IMG/VR virus record: IMGVR_UViG_3300036790_000309
Coordinates: 1-34,937 of that record
Source: a virus
Strand: one strand, 5' to 3'
Length of the DNA: 34,937 bases
The first letter of the stretch is position 1, and each line of letters opens with the position of its first letter. Below the pieces are notes generated by a model. That model was not told the origin of the DNA, made no database searches, and was given only the letters and a program-made list of their open reading frames with translations. Of this stretch, positions 1-6,296 are shown in pieces. Made by a program: the position numbers and the translations under genes.

Positions 1-130
1 ATAGATGCCCTATTGCCCAACAACCACTTATTTTCTACGCACGGTCTTTCAGATAAGCTACCGCCAAATGCGGGCATTTCGTTAGATTTCTTCGGAAACT
101 CCGAGGAACTTCTCTCTGACGAAGACTGGT
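1..130. other. Left chromosomal flank without a gene
   Basis: This is host sequence downstream of the tRNA. I see no coding region. It contains two small inverted repeats: AAATGC-GG-GCATTT near 66-79 and a TTCGGA/TCCGAG hairpin near 92-106. Either could end tRNA transcription, but neither has a clear U-run on the minus strand. Confidence 0.4.
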
Positions 131-205
131 TGGTAGCGCTACCGGGAATCGAACCCGGGTTTGAAGATTGAGAATCTTCCGTCCTAACCCCTAGACGATA
201 GCGCC
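131..205 (-). tRNA. tRNA-Glu (anticodon CTC)
   Basis: On the minus strand this folds into a full cloverleaf. The acceptor stem is GGCGCTA/TAGCGCT with a G-U first pair, followed by discriminator A and an encoded CCA. The anticodon stem GAAGA/TCTTC holds the loop TTCTCAA, which reads CTC (glutamate). The T arm contains GGTTCGATTCC. The prophage lies on the 5' side of this gene, so the 5' half up to the anticodon loop was supplied by the phage att site. The 5' end lies two bases from the integrase stop codon (208-210), so the gene no longer sits behind its original promoter. Confidence 0.95.
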
Positions 206-208
206 ATC
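167..208. repeat. attL: 42-bp attachment-site direct repeat
   Basis: An exact 42-bp copy of this sequence lies at 34369-34410, and the two copies bound the prophage. The core runs from the tRNA anticodon loop through the 5' end of the tRNA and three bases beyond. The likely strand-exchange region is the anticodon stem-loop, whose arms GAAGA and TCTTC form the inverted repeat typical of tyrosine recombinase core sites. Only the inner edge of the loop lies in the repeat, because the 3' strand of the anticodon stem diverges in attR. Confidence 0.93.
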
Positions 209-1335
209 TATGACTTAGCAGGATCGCTTGTTGTGATTTGCAACGAATTTGCAAGATAAGCGGTTGTTTTCTGCATCGCTTCGTGAAGATCATCGCTATC
301 GACGATGTTGTATCGCTTGAACACTGAAGCCGTCTTGTGCCCAGAGATTTTCATAGCAATATCTTCTTGAACCTTTGCACGGCGCAGGTTGCGCACACCG
401 CTCCGTCGCAAATCGTGCAGCGTGAGTCCGTCGTACCCTTTATCGTGGTCTTCTGGGTCGCGCCACTTTCCTAATCCTACAGCAACACACGCTTTCCGAA
501 AAGCCTTCGTAAGGTTTGTCGTAGTGAATAACCGCCCAACGCGCTTCTCTTTGGGTGTATCTCTCAACGGCGCTGCAAGCTTCTTATCGAGAGCCAACAG
601 AAGCGGCTCTTTATTTTTCACTTGAGCCGCCCTTAGAAGAATCTCAACTTTGTCTCCGTCAAAGATCACCTGCGGCCATTCAATTTGCTTTGCCGCATTC
701 GTTCGACAGCCAGTGATGTAGAGGTAGTAAAGAACTGGCCGCAGATCCTCTTGCACGGCGTTTTCGAGTTCTGCATACTTTTTCGGCGCCAGAAATCCTT
801 GACGCGGTTCCGGCTCTTTCAACATCGGAACCCAAATGATGCTCCGCAGTTTGTTTTTCCGATGCATGAGCTTGAGCATCCGCTTGAGCAGAGCGCTGCT
901 CCGGTTGATGATGGCAGGTCCTACGCCTTCCTCTTGTCGCTGCTTTATGAAGCCTTCAACATCATCTGATGTGATCCCGGATAGATGCCGTCCACTGAAA
1001 TAGTCATCGAGTTGCTTGAGACCGCAAATGTCTTTGCGGCCATCGGCGCGAGTCAATAGAGAAGAGCGCTTCTCCCGTTCATAATCCGCAATCAGCGCAG
1101 CCCGCGCATCTTCATACGTGAACTTCTTTTGCTCTTGGACAGGTGGAATACCGTCTGCCGCCTCGGTCACGCGTCTCGCAAGCAGCGATGCTGCTACCAT
1201 TTTTGATTCTGAGCGGGTGCTCTCCCGTATCGTCTTGCCCTTGCTCCGGTACCAGATGTAAAAATACGTCGAGCCTTTGACCCTGCCAATGCTACCCTTG
1301 CCTGACCTTCGCTTTTTCTTCTCTACGGTTTCCAT
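208..1335 (-). CDS. int: Site-specific tyrosine recombinase (phage integrase)
   Basis: The protein (375 aa) catalyses recombination between phage and tRNA att sites. The catalytic set is visible: Arg211 in GCRTNAA, a Lys near 240-242, His307 and Arg310 in LHDLRRSG, His333 in ISGHKT, and nucleophile Tyr342 in KRYNI. The basic N-terminus (residues 5-35) fits arm-site binding, and residues 75-165 form the core-binding SAM-like domain. I chose ATG at 1335. An in-frame TTG at 1380 would add 15 residues, but neither start has a strong ribosome binding site. The stop codon overlaps the att core by one base and points into the tRNA, so int transcripts can run into the tRNA. Two TTTGCAA repeats inside the 3' end of the gene are candidate arm sites. 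Confidence 0.95.
   Translation of the reverse strand: METVEKKKRRSGKGSIGRVKGSTYFYIWYRSKGKTIRESTRSESKMVAASLLARRVTEAADGIPPVQEQKKFTYEDARAALIADYEREKRSSLLTRADGRKDICGLKQLDDYFSGRHLSGITSDDVEGFIKQRQEEGVGPAIINRSSALLKRMLKLMHRKNKLRSIIWVPMLKEPEPRQGFLAPKKYAELENAVQEDLRPVLYYLYITGCRTNAAKQIEWPQVIFDGDKVEILLRAAQVKNKEPLLLALDKKLAAPLRDTPKEKRVGRLFTTTNLTKAFRKACVAVGLGKWRDPEDHDKGYDGLTLHDLRRSGVRNLRRAKVQEDIAMKISGHKTASVFKRYNIVDSDDLHEAMQKTTAYLANSLQITTSDPAKS
237..254. promoter_or_regulatory. Candidate integrase arm-type sites (left)
   Basis: Two direct copies of TTTGCAA are separated by four bases (237-243 and 248-254), about 30 to 45 bp inside attL. The same heptamer recurs in both orientations at the right end (34255-34271). 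Paired short repeats near both cores are what the arm-binding domain of a tyrosine integrase would use. The role is inferred from position and repetition only. Confidence 0.5.
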
Positions 1336-1388
1336 ACTGTGGGAGCATAACCCAGAACAGGAAAGGATGGTAGAGCACAAAAGTTATT

Positions 1389-1453
1389 GCACCGATCATG
1401 GTGCTTGTTGTATGATGACCAAGTTCGATGCTCTCGCGGGGAAGATCCCCCGC
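1389..1453. promoter_or_regulatory. Two inverted repeats upstream of int
   Basis: GCACC-GATCAT-GGTGC lies at 1389-1404, and a GC-rich hairpin GCGGGG-AAGATC-CCCCGC at 1436-1453. Both lie in the 239-bp gap between the divergent int and excisionase genes. They could be operator or attenuator elements controlling int or xis. Neither is followed by a U-run, so a simple terminator is less likely. Confidence 0.35.
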
Positions 1454-1574
1454 TTCGGAAGTCTGTCAGGGAGCACCGTTCAGCACTCGGGAAGGTTGAG
1501 TTAAGCCTTGTGATTGCGCTCGCAATCATCGCCCGCTAAGCCAAGACAGGCTCCGACTCAGGAGTCGTCGTCCC

Positions 1575-1781
1575 TTGAAAAATCAAGTCATCACTTCAGC
1601 AGCACAACCTCGTCTTTTGACTGTTCCTCAGGCAGCGTCGTATCTCGCATGCACAATTCCAGCAGTTCGGCAGCTTCAGTGGTCGCGCTCTGTTCCTTTT
1701 CTGAAGATTGGCAAGCGCATCGTTTTTGATCGCGCTGACCTCGATCGCTACGTCGATGCGCAGAAAACCCTCAGCAGTTAA
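1575..1781 (+). CDS. Excisionase / HTH_17-type DNA-binding protein
   Basis: This 68-aa protein carries the AlpA/excisionase helix-turn-helix core: residues 14-52 read LLTVPQAASYLACTIPAV, followed by VPFLKIGKRIVFDRADLDRYV. This is the pattern of the HTH_17 'excisionase family' MerR-like domain. Its place directly divergent from int fits a recombination directionality factor that bends att DNA and promotes excision. The start is a TTG at 1575, about twelve bases after an AGGAG. The call of excisionase over a general regulator is inference from position. Confidence 0.75.
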   Translation: MKNQVITSAAQPRLLTVPQAASYLACTIPAVRQLQWSRSVPFLKIGKRIVFDRADLDRYVDAQKTLSS

Positions 1782-2130
1782 TAGCAGATAGCAGCAGTTG
1801 ACAGCAGTCACTGTATGCAGAACAGAAAAATATTTTTGCTCGAAAAGTGACACGTTGCGAGCTGTTTTCTGAAATCTCTTCCAACTCTTCTGCTTTGAAA
1901 GAGATGCAAGAGAAACAGAAATCGCGTAGCTGTCACAGTTCTCAGGAACAGTGTAGGGCGCCAAAGTTTACGTAGTGATGCCGCTGATAAGTCGGATTTC
2001 TGAGAACGCACAGCGCGGGCTACGCAAACTTTTGATGGCAATTCTTTGACAATTTTTCTACTTGGAATTCACGCTCACTTTTGTGAGCACAACGTGCTGA
2101 GGATATTGGGGCAGCAAAGGAGAGAAGGCA
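1782..2130 (+). promoter_or_regulatory. Early-region leader with repeated motifs and a hairpin
   Basis: This 349-bp stretch has no convincing gene. It holds TTGACA at 2046-2051 without a good -10 at 17 bp, and a perfect inverted repeat GCTCAC-TTTT-GTGAGC at 2073-2088. Three short sequences recur around the next gene. TGACACGTTGC occurs at 1848 and 2390. GCTACGCAAACT occurs at 2019 and 2329. GATTTCTGA occurs at 1995 and within TCAGATTTCTGA at 2381-2392. Repeats before and after an HTH-like gene suggest operators for autoregulation. Confidence 0.4.
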
Positions 2131-2376
2131 ATGGAAAAATCAGTATTCGCACACAGGAAGTCAAAGAAAGCGCAGATTGAAGAGTTCTTCATATCCAACC
2201 TTGGCATGCGCATAGCATCGCCTGAATTGCACACAAAGTTTGGTAGCGCGGTGCGCACGCGCATCTCTGACATCAATCTCGATCCAAATTCCGACATCAA
2301 TATCGCCAACTTTTGGCACTTCGATCCTGCTACGCAAACTGAAGTCTCAGTCTACGTGGCAGGGCTACGCGGATAG
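2131..2376 (+). CDS. Small helix-turn-helix-like protein, possible early regulator
   Basis: The product is 81 aa. Residues 14-60 (KAQIEEFFISNLGMRIASPE onward, with a second helix VRTRISDINLD) resemble the small winged-helix proteins in which a short N-terminal helix is followed by 'G..v.s.eLh...G..v..RIseL'. The resemblance is by pattern only. A strong AAGGAGAG lies eight bases before the ATG. The gene is the first of the early rightward operon and is flanked by the repeated motifs TGACACGTTGC and GATTTCTGA. This makes it the best candidate for a lysogeny or early-gene regulator, since no CI/Cro-type repressor is visible elsewhere. It could equally be an unrelated early protein. Confidence 0.6.
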   Translation: MEKSVFAHRKSKKAQIEEFFISNLGMRIASPELHTKFGSAVRTRISDINLDPNSDINIANFWHFDPATQTEVSVYVAGLRG

Positions 2377-2436
2377 CACGTCAGATTTCTGACACGTTGC
2401 CAGTCGTCAATCTGGTGCAGGAATAAGGAGAGAACA
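2377..2436 (+). promoter_or_regulatory. Candidate operator TCAGATTTCTGA
   Basis: TCAGA-TT-TCTGA at 2381-2392 is a perfect 12-bp inverted repeat, followed at once by CACGTTGC, part of the 11-bp repeat shared with 1848-1858. A variant, TCGGATTTCTGA, lies at 1992-2003 before the preceding gene. The pair could be binding sites for one dimeric regulator. An AAGGAGAG ribosome binding site for the next gene follows. Confidence 0.4.
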
Positions 2437-2886
2437 ATGGCAAATGAAAAGACGCTCGCAGAACGAAGCAAAGCTATTCAAGAAACTCTCAGCAAACCGG
2501 TGCCGAAATTCAGTGAAGATGTTGCTCCAGAAATCCATGATTACAAGGACAACAGAATTTGCTTGATCGTTGGCTCAGATACTTTCAGCAAAATCATGGA
2601 AGCTGTGGAAGCGGCTCTGCATTCAGGAGAACTGTTTGAACTGATGAGAGCTTATTCCTCTTACGGCCAATACAAAGGTGCGCAAGCTATTGTCGCAGAA
2701 ACAGAGGAACGTCATCAGCCAGTCATTTCGTTGACGACCTCGCAAGCACAAGAAGTGGTTGACCAGCTTTGCTGTCAAGAAGCGGATCACAAGACAATCT
2801 GCGCGGCAATAGGTTCACTTTCTGTGCAACTTGGTGAGCATCTCGGATGGAATGAAGAGCAGCAATCCTTTGGAGGTGCAGAATGA
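2437..2886 (+). CDS. Hypothetical early protein
   Basis: I do not recognise this 149-aa protein. It is soluble and acidic, with no signal peptide or membrane segment, and is largely helical by residue pattern. Residues 40-90 alternate hydrophobic and charged positions, and residues 100-140 contain two cysteines. A strong AAGGAGAG precedes the ATG. The stop overlaps the start of the next gene (ATGA), so the two are translationally coupled in the early operon between the regulator and the replication initiator. A role in replication or host takeover is possible only by position. Confidence 0.75.
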   Translation: MANEKTLAERSKAIQETLSKPVPKFSEDVAPEIHDYKDNRICLIVGSDTFSKIMEAVEAALHSGELFELMRAYSSYGQYKGAQAIVAETEERHQPVISLTTSQAQEVVDQLCCQEADHKTICAAIGSLSVQLGEHLGWNEEQQSFGGAE

Positions 2887-3062
2887 CAAAGGCAGAACTG
2901 CTACAGAAACTCGATGGAATGTTCGATGACCTAGAGCGGAATCGAGCGTGGGGAAACATCGAGATTGAAGTACGTGAAGGCGTTCCAAATATGGTGCGCC
3001 GAACCATCAATGAAAAACTTACACAGGAGAACACCCGTGAACGAGCCAGCTACCGAAAGTAA
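2883..3062 (+). CDS. Small hypothetical protein with DUF2292-like pattern
   Basis: The 59-aa product begins MTKAELLQKLDGMFDDLERN and continues with WGNIEIEVREGVPNMVRRT. The pattern of a leading amphipathic helix, then 'WG.IEIE.r.G.p..vrr', is like the small phage and bacterial proteins of the DUF2292 type, which have no known function. The start overlaps the stop of the preceding gene as ATGA. Its 3' end overlaps the GTG start of the replication gene by 26 bp. This tight packing, together with the family-like sequence, supports a real gene. Confidence 0.65.
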   Translation: MTKAELLQKLDGMFDDLERNRAWGNIEIEVREGVPNMVRRTINEKLTQENTRERASYRK

Positions 3063-3945
3063 TTCTACACCCAGTGTGTTTTCAAAAGACGGCTTCTTAG
3101 GCATACGCGCCGGGATCTTCGATCATCTGCATCAGGGGCGCTTTACGCCCAACGCCTGGCTGGTCTATTGCACTCTTCTCCGGCAGTGTAACTGGCGCTC
3201 TGGGCGCTGGTATGGCCACTCTCACTACATCCGCCAAGCTTCTGGGAACGTCATGACTATTCGCCAGATTCAGAGCGCAATGGCGCAGTTGGTTGAACAC
3301 AGATACGTAAAAAGCTTCTATCAGCAGGGGAAAAAAGGTCAGTATGCTGTACTGATCCACAAGTATCGTGTGCCTGTCGGTGAACTGAAAGGCACGGTCT
3401 TGAACGCTTTCAAATCAGACACTTATGAGCGTCCTGTCTACGAAGCTGGATGTGAAAGTGAAGTGATAGACACGCTAAGTGGAAGTGATGTTGAAGTGAG
3501 CTTGAACAGACGTGGAAGTGACGTTGAAGTAATTCAAGATGTTCAAGAAGCAAAGCCCTCAAACCCTCAAGCCCTGACAGACAAGAGTTTCAAGAATTCC
3601 AAAAATGAACAGTCCGTCAGTCAGTCGGAGGAATGGGTGGGCGAGGAAGAATCTTTATCAACCAAGAGCAAAACACAAGCAGAGCGTTGGCAGAGCTTTG
3701 CTTTCAGTAAAGGGGCAATGCTCCCTGATGAGATGAAGCACGCTTTTCCAACAGATGAGGAGCGCGATCAAATCTTAGCGCAACTTGACGAGATCGGCGT
3801 AGAGAATCTTGGTATGGCAATTGGCGAGTGGGTAGAGATGCAAAGTCCGCCGATTTACACGCTCAAGTATCATCGCTGGCAACGCTGGCTGCAAACAGGT
3901 GCGGACAAGTTTGAAGAATGGAAGCCTGACGAAGTGAAGAAATAG
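3037..3945 (+). CDS. Replication initiation protein (winged-helix, O/DnaD-like organisation)
   Basis: The product is 302 aa. Residues 15-115 (GFLGIRAGIFDHLHQGRFTP, NAWLVYCTLLRQCNW, then IRQIQSAMAQLVEHRYV) match the winged-helix head of phage replication initiators and replisome organisers. A low-complexity linker of about 90 residues rich in Ser, Glu and Lys follows, then a C-terminal helical region ending YHRWQRWLQTGADKFEEW. I chose GTG at 3037 because AGGAG sits seven bases upstream; a TTG at 2965 would overlap the previous gene by 98 bp. Inside the gene, iteron-like repeats encode repeated GSDVEV, suggesting that the origin lies within the initiator gene as in lambda O. No helicase loader or helicase follows, so the host helicase is presumably recruited. 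Confidence 0.7.
   Translation: MNEPATESNSTPSVFSKDGFLGIRAGIFDHLHQGRFTPNAWLVYCTLLRQCNWRSGRWYGHSHYIRQASGNVMTIRQIQSAMAQLVEHRYVKSFYQQGKKGQYAVLIHKYRVPVGELKGTVLNAFKSDTYERPVYEAGCESEVIDTLSGSDVEVSLNRRGSDVEVIQDVQEAKPSNPQALTDKSFKNSKNEQSVSQSEEWVGEEESLSTKSKTQAERWQSFAFSKGAMLPDEMKHAFPTDEERDQILAQLDEIGVENLGMAIGEWVEMQSPPIYTLKYHRWQRWLQTGADKFEEWKPDEVKK
3451..3530 (+). repeat. Iteron-like repeats, candidate replication origin
   Basis: The 19-mer GTGGAAGTGATGTTGAAGT at 3479-3497 recurs with one change at 3512-3530, exactly 33 bp apart. A degenerate copy (TGTGAAAGTGAAGTGA) lies at 3451-3466. The spacing of three helical turns places the sites on one face of the DNA. The repeats translate as GSDVEV. Lying in the middle of the initiator gene, they resemble the lambda arrangement in which O binds iterons inside its own gene. 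This is inference. Confidence 0.45.
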
Positions 3946-3973
3946 CGTCACAGAAATAGGGGGAGTCAACATC
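3945..3973 (+). promoter_or_regulatory. Shared leader motif, short copy
   Basis: GCGTCACAG, then AAATAGGGGGAGTC and the ATG at 3974. This looks like a shortened copy of the leader that precedes 9094, 10876, 18256 and 22104: the CGTaACAG block and the ATAGtGGGGAG block are present with the spacer deleted. The GGGGAG serves as ribosome binding site. Confidence 0.45.
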
Positions 3974-4372
3974 ATGAACAACCTTGCCGCATCATTGGTA
4001 GAGCTAAGAATCAACATTCAACGGGCAGCCGACACAGACCGCCCTGTCGTGCGCGAAATCTATCTGCGGAAATCGACGGAGTTGGTTGACGCGCTGCTTA
4101 AATGCACTGCCACGAGTGATAGGAACGGCAGAGGCAAGCCGAAAGTATCAGAGCAGCAGTCAGAGCAGCAACCTCCATTCCCTGCGCTAGGAGATGCGCC
4201 AGCATATTTGGATGCTTTTCAGAAAGAAGTCTGGGCTGAGCTAAGCGCTCGGATGCTGCCTGGGGTTTGCGCCGACTCTGACCGTACAGCTTTTGAGCTA
4301 TTAGTCCTGCTCGTTTGCAAGATGCGCACCGTCGCGCCAGAGGACACTTCATTTGATTTCTGGGCCGCTTAG
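3974..4372 (+). CDS. Truncated paralogue of the terminase small subunit
   Basis: Of the 132 residues, 73-119 (GDAPAYLDAFQKEVWAELSA onward to CKMRT) match 38 of 47 residues of the true small terminase at 7177. The match ends abruptly, and the last 13 residues are unrelated, so the C-terminal third of the terminase is missing. The N-terminal 70 residues (NIQRAADTDRPVVREIYLRK) also differ. It has its own ribosome binding site and an open frame, so it may be expressed as a variant or be a remnant of duplication. Together with the intact gene it brackets the HNH-rich island. Confidence 0.65.
   Translation: MNNLAASLVELRINIQRAADTDRPVVREIYLRKSTELVDALLKCTATSDRNGRGKPKVSEQQSEQQPPFPALGDAPAYLDAFQKEVWAELSARMLPGVCADSDRTAFELLVLLVCKMRTVAPEDTSFDFWAA
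4190..4330 (+). repeat. Terminase duplication, copy 1
   Basis: This 141-bp segment encodes 47 residues, 38 identical to those encoded at 7288-7428, and has long identical DNA tracts such as GGAGATGCGCCAGCATATTT. The two segments form an imperfect direct repeat about 3.1 kb apart around the HNH genes. Confidence 0.75.
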
Positions 4373-4437
4373 TAACTGACCCTTTTGTATTTTTGGGGTA
4401 CTGTACAGAGTTCATTTTCAGAAAATGGAGAATTACC

Positions 4438-4662
4438 ATGTTTGAAGCAGTTTCCAAAGAACTTATCTATGTCGGCTCTGCGCTCGTTGTCGGCGCCTTC
4501 TGTCCGGCGGTTGGTCGCAAGATCAAAGCTGCCTTCGTGAAGTTGTTTACGAAGACCGAGTCGGCATTAGAGAAGCGCATTTCCGCGCTCGAAGCCAAGA
4601 TCGTGGCAGATGGCGAGAAAGCATTGAAAGATGCTGAAGCCGCTGTCGCAAAAGCTGTCTAA
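4438..4662 (+). CDS. Small membrane protein with coiled-coil tail
   Basis: The product is 74 aa. Residues 8-25 (LIYVGSALVVGAFCPAVG) are a single hydrophobic, probably membrane-spanning segment. The remainder is a charged helix with heptad-like spacing (KTESALEKRISALEAKI). I chose the ATG at 4438 because GGAG lies eight bases upstream; a longer in-frame start would lack one. The topology resembles small phage membrane or spanin/holin-accessory proteins, but it lies far from the lysis genes. I do not recognise a family. Confidence 0.6.
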   Translation: MFEAVSKELIYVGSALVVGAFCPAVGRKIKAAFVKLFTKTESALEKRISALEAKIVADGEKALKDAEAAVAKAV

Positions 4663-4669
4663 CAGGCTT

Positions 4670-4722
4670 AGACCGGGGAGCAGACCACATTCCCTGTATG
4701 AGGGAATGCTGCGATCCGGTCT
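4670..4722 (+). terminator. Nested three-part RNA hairpin
   Basis: Three stems nest in one 53-nt element. AGACCGG (4670-4676) pairs with CCGGTCT (4716-4722). GCAG (4680-4683) pairs with CTGC (4709-4712). ATTCCCT (4689-4695) pairs with AGGGAAT (4701-4707) around the loop GTATG. A moderately T-rich stretch follows, so it can act as a terminator for the gene ending at 4662. The bulged design is more elaborate than a terminator needs, and a structured RNA or processing site is possible. Confidence 0.6.
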
Positions 4723-4742
4723 GATTTCATTTTCTGAACTGC

Positions 4743-5126
4743 ATGCCATCGAGTCCCACCCCGCTTTGCCTCCGCTGTGATTCCCGCGCTGTTTCTGGTA
4801 GCAAGTATTGTCTTCCTCACGCGAACACCAAGCAGGAACAATCCACACATTTTGAGCGATACAGGAATGCTGATCCCATTAGGCAACTCTACAAGTCTGC
4901 CAGATGGCAGCAAACGCGGCGCTTCGTTTTCCGGCGCGATATTCTTTGCCAAGATTGTGGATTTCGTGCAGCAAATACCTGCGACCATTTTCCGCTCAGC
5001 GCCCGTGAGATCGTCGCGCAGTTTGGAACCGATGAATTTTACAACCCGGAGCGCTCGCGTGGTTTGTGCAAAAGTTGTCACGATATTTCCACAGCTTCGC
5101 GTGAAGGACGCCTGCGAGGTCATTGA
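4743..5126 (+). CDS. HNH endonuclease with N-terminal zinc motif
   Basis: The product is 127 aa. The C-terminal half is a typical treble-clef HNH domain. Zinc ligands C69 and C72 are in LCQDC, the catalytic pair is D81-H82 in CDHFPLS, and N101 precedes a second zinc pair, C109 and C112, with H113 in CKSCHD. The N-terminus has an extra CLRC..(10)..CLPH cluster (C9, C12, C23, H26) that may bind another zinc. HNH proteins near terminases often assist packaging by nicking DNA, but this one lies 2 kb upstream within a group of HNH genes. A homing role is also possible. No clear ribosome binding site is seen. Confidence 0.85.
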   Translation: MPSSPTPLCLRCDSRAVSGSKYCLPHANTKQEQSTHFERYRNADPIRQLYKSARWQQTRRFVFRRDILCQDCGFRAANTCDHFPLSAREIVAQFGTDEFYNPERSRGLCKSCHDISTASREGRLRGH

Positions 5127-5530
5127 TGACGAAAGCTGACGCTGGAAGGATCAGCGGACTTCTTAACAAGAAGCTCGGTAGAGGTTATTGCGGTCTCACT
5201 CTTGAACAGCGGCAAGAAGCTGGAAGCAAAGGTGGAATGCTCACGGGTTCAGTAAATGGACTCAAGAACAAAGAGCTGGAACGCGGCTGGTTTGCACCGG
5301 GAATGCAAGCTAAGGCTGGCTTCATATCCTGCCACAACCGCTGGCACGCAAAGCGCGGCGTCGTGGATCCATTTTGTGAACTGTGTCAAGGAGAGCAATT
5401 CACAGATGACGATTCCGTTTACGACAGCAAGATTAGGCATCGCGATATCGAGGTAGAAGGTTGCCAATGTCAAGGATGCATCAAGATACGGCGTTCAGAA
5501 AACAAACGCCCCTTCATTCCATCTCACTGA
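5126..5530 (+). CDS. Small Cys/His-rich zinc-binding protein
   Basis: The product is 134 aa and its start overlaps the previous stop (TGATG). Residues 15-50 hold two similar Gly/Lys-rich stretches (LNKKLGRGYCGLTLEQRQEA and LKNKELERGWFAPG) reminiscent of NUMOD-type DNA-binding modules. Residues 69-90 contain CHNRWHAKRGVVDPFCELC, a probable zinc site seen in small phage proteins. A second Cys cluster, CQCQGC, lies near the C-terminus. No HNH catalytic core is visible. Being coupled to an HNH gene, it may be a DNA-binding partner. Function unknown. Confidence 0.65.
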   Translation: MTKADAGRISGLLNKKLGRGYCGLTLEQRQEAGSKGGMLTGSVNGLKNKELERGWFAPGMQAKAGFISCHNRWHAKRGVVDPFCELCQGEQFTDDDSVYDSKIRHRDIEVEGCQCQGCIKIRRSENKRPFIPSH

Positions 5531-5611
5531 AGGCGTAGAAGTAGGCAGAGCGATATTTAGAATCAGATATTGGTAGACCTCATCCATATCTCACAGCTAT
5601 AGTGATACACA

Positions 5612-6061
5612 ATGAACCCGCGATCAATCCTGCAAGAGCGATACCCGCTGGCTGACTTCTCGATTTACTTCCGCCATCTTGATGTTTGCCGTACGGTGAA
5701 GGGTCTCAATACCCACGACCACCACATCTGCCCTCGAAAACAGTTTCCAGAACTAGAGCAGGATCCTGACAACCTAATCACGCTCGCAATCGGCGATCAC
5801 GCTTTTGCTCACAGACTGCTTGAAGCAGCATGCGGAATCTATGCTCCGTCTACTATGTTTTTTGAAATGCAATGTTGGACACCAGAACGGATCAACAAAG
5901 CAATCAAAGCAGGGCGTAGAGGTGGTCATGTTACTAATTCTCGGTTGAGAAGGCTCACAAGAACACGAGCAAAGCGTGCCGACGCCATGATGACTATGCT
6001 TCTGGAGAAGCGCAGGGCAAAAGCAGAGAGACGAATTCCCGCATACTTGCTAATCCGCTAA
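5612..6061 (+). CDS. HNH homing-type endonuclease (copy 1)
   Basis: The product is 149 aa. The motif DHHICP (H37-H38), then N54 in DPDNLITLAIGDHAFAHRLL with H63 and H67, follows the pattern 'HHi.P...N...L...eH..aH.LL' of phage HNH homing endonucleases. The C-terminus is a basic Arg/Lys-rich tail (RRGGHVTNSRLRRLTRTRAK) suited to DNA binding. It is a clear paralogue of the gene at 6297: the first 75 residues align closely and the tails differ. No good ribosome binding site is present. GCTATAG at 5598-5604 is part of a possible promoter. Confidence 0.8.
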   Translation: MNPRSILQERYPLADFSIYFRHLDVCRTVKGLNTHDHHICPRKQFPELEQDPDNLITLAIGDHAFAHRLLEAACGIYAPSTMFFEMQCWTPERINKAIKAGRRGGHVTNSRLRRLTRTRAKRADAMMTMLLEKRRAKAERRIPAYLLIR

Positions 6062-6271
6062 GTGAACATCGCCTCACTAACATGGCGTCCCAGAGAAGGC
6101 AGAGAACTGGCGAAGAGAACAGCCAGAACCCCACACAGATACAAACCCACTCACACACATGGCAGACCAATGAAGCCATTTCCCATTTCCCTACCCCTGA
6201 TAGTCAGAAGCATGATGCACGAATCTGACAGCCATCCGACCGCGAACCGCGCGAATTGTGTTGTCCCTGCC

Positions 6272-6286
6272 ATAACTGCGAGTTAT
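6272..6286. promoter_or_regulatory. Perfect inverted repeat ATAACT-GCG-AGTTAT
   Basis: This 15-bp element lies eleven bases before the ATG of the second HNH gene, which lacks a ribosome binding site. It could be an operator or a short hairpin. The remaining part of the 235-bp gap after the first HNH gene shows nothing else I can name. Confidence 0.35.
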
Positions 6287-6296
6287 ATTGGATATG

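Noticed and set aside
1596-2309. Minus-strand frames of 77 to 122 codons in the early leader
   Set aside because: They have poor composition and no start signals, and cross the excisionase gene and the inverted repeats.
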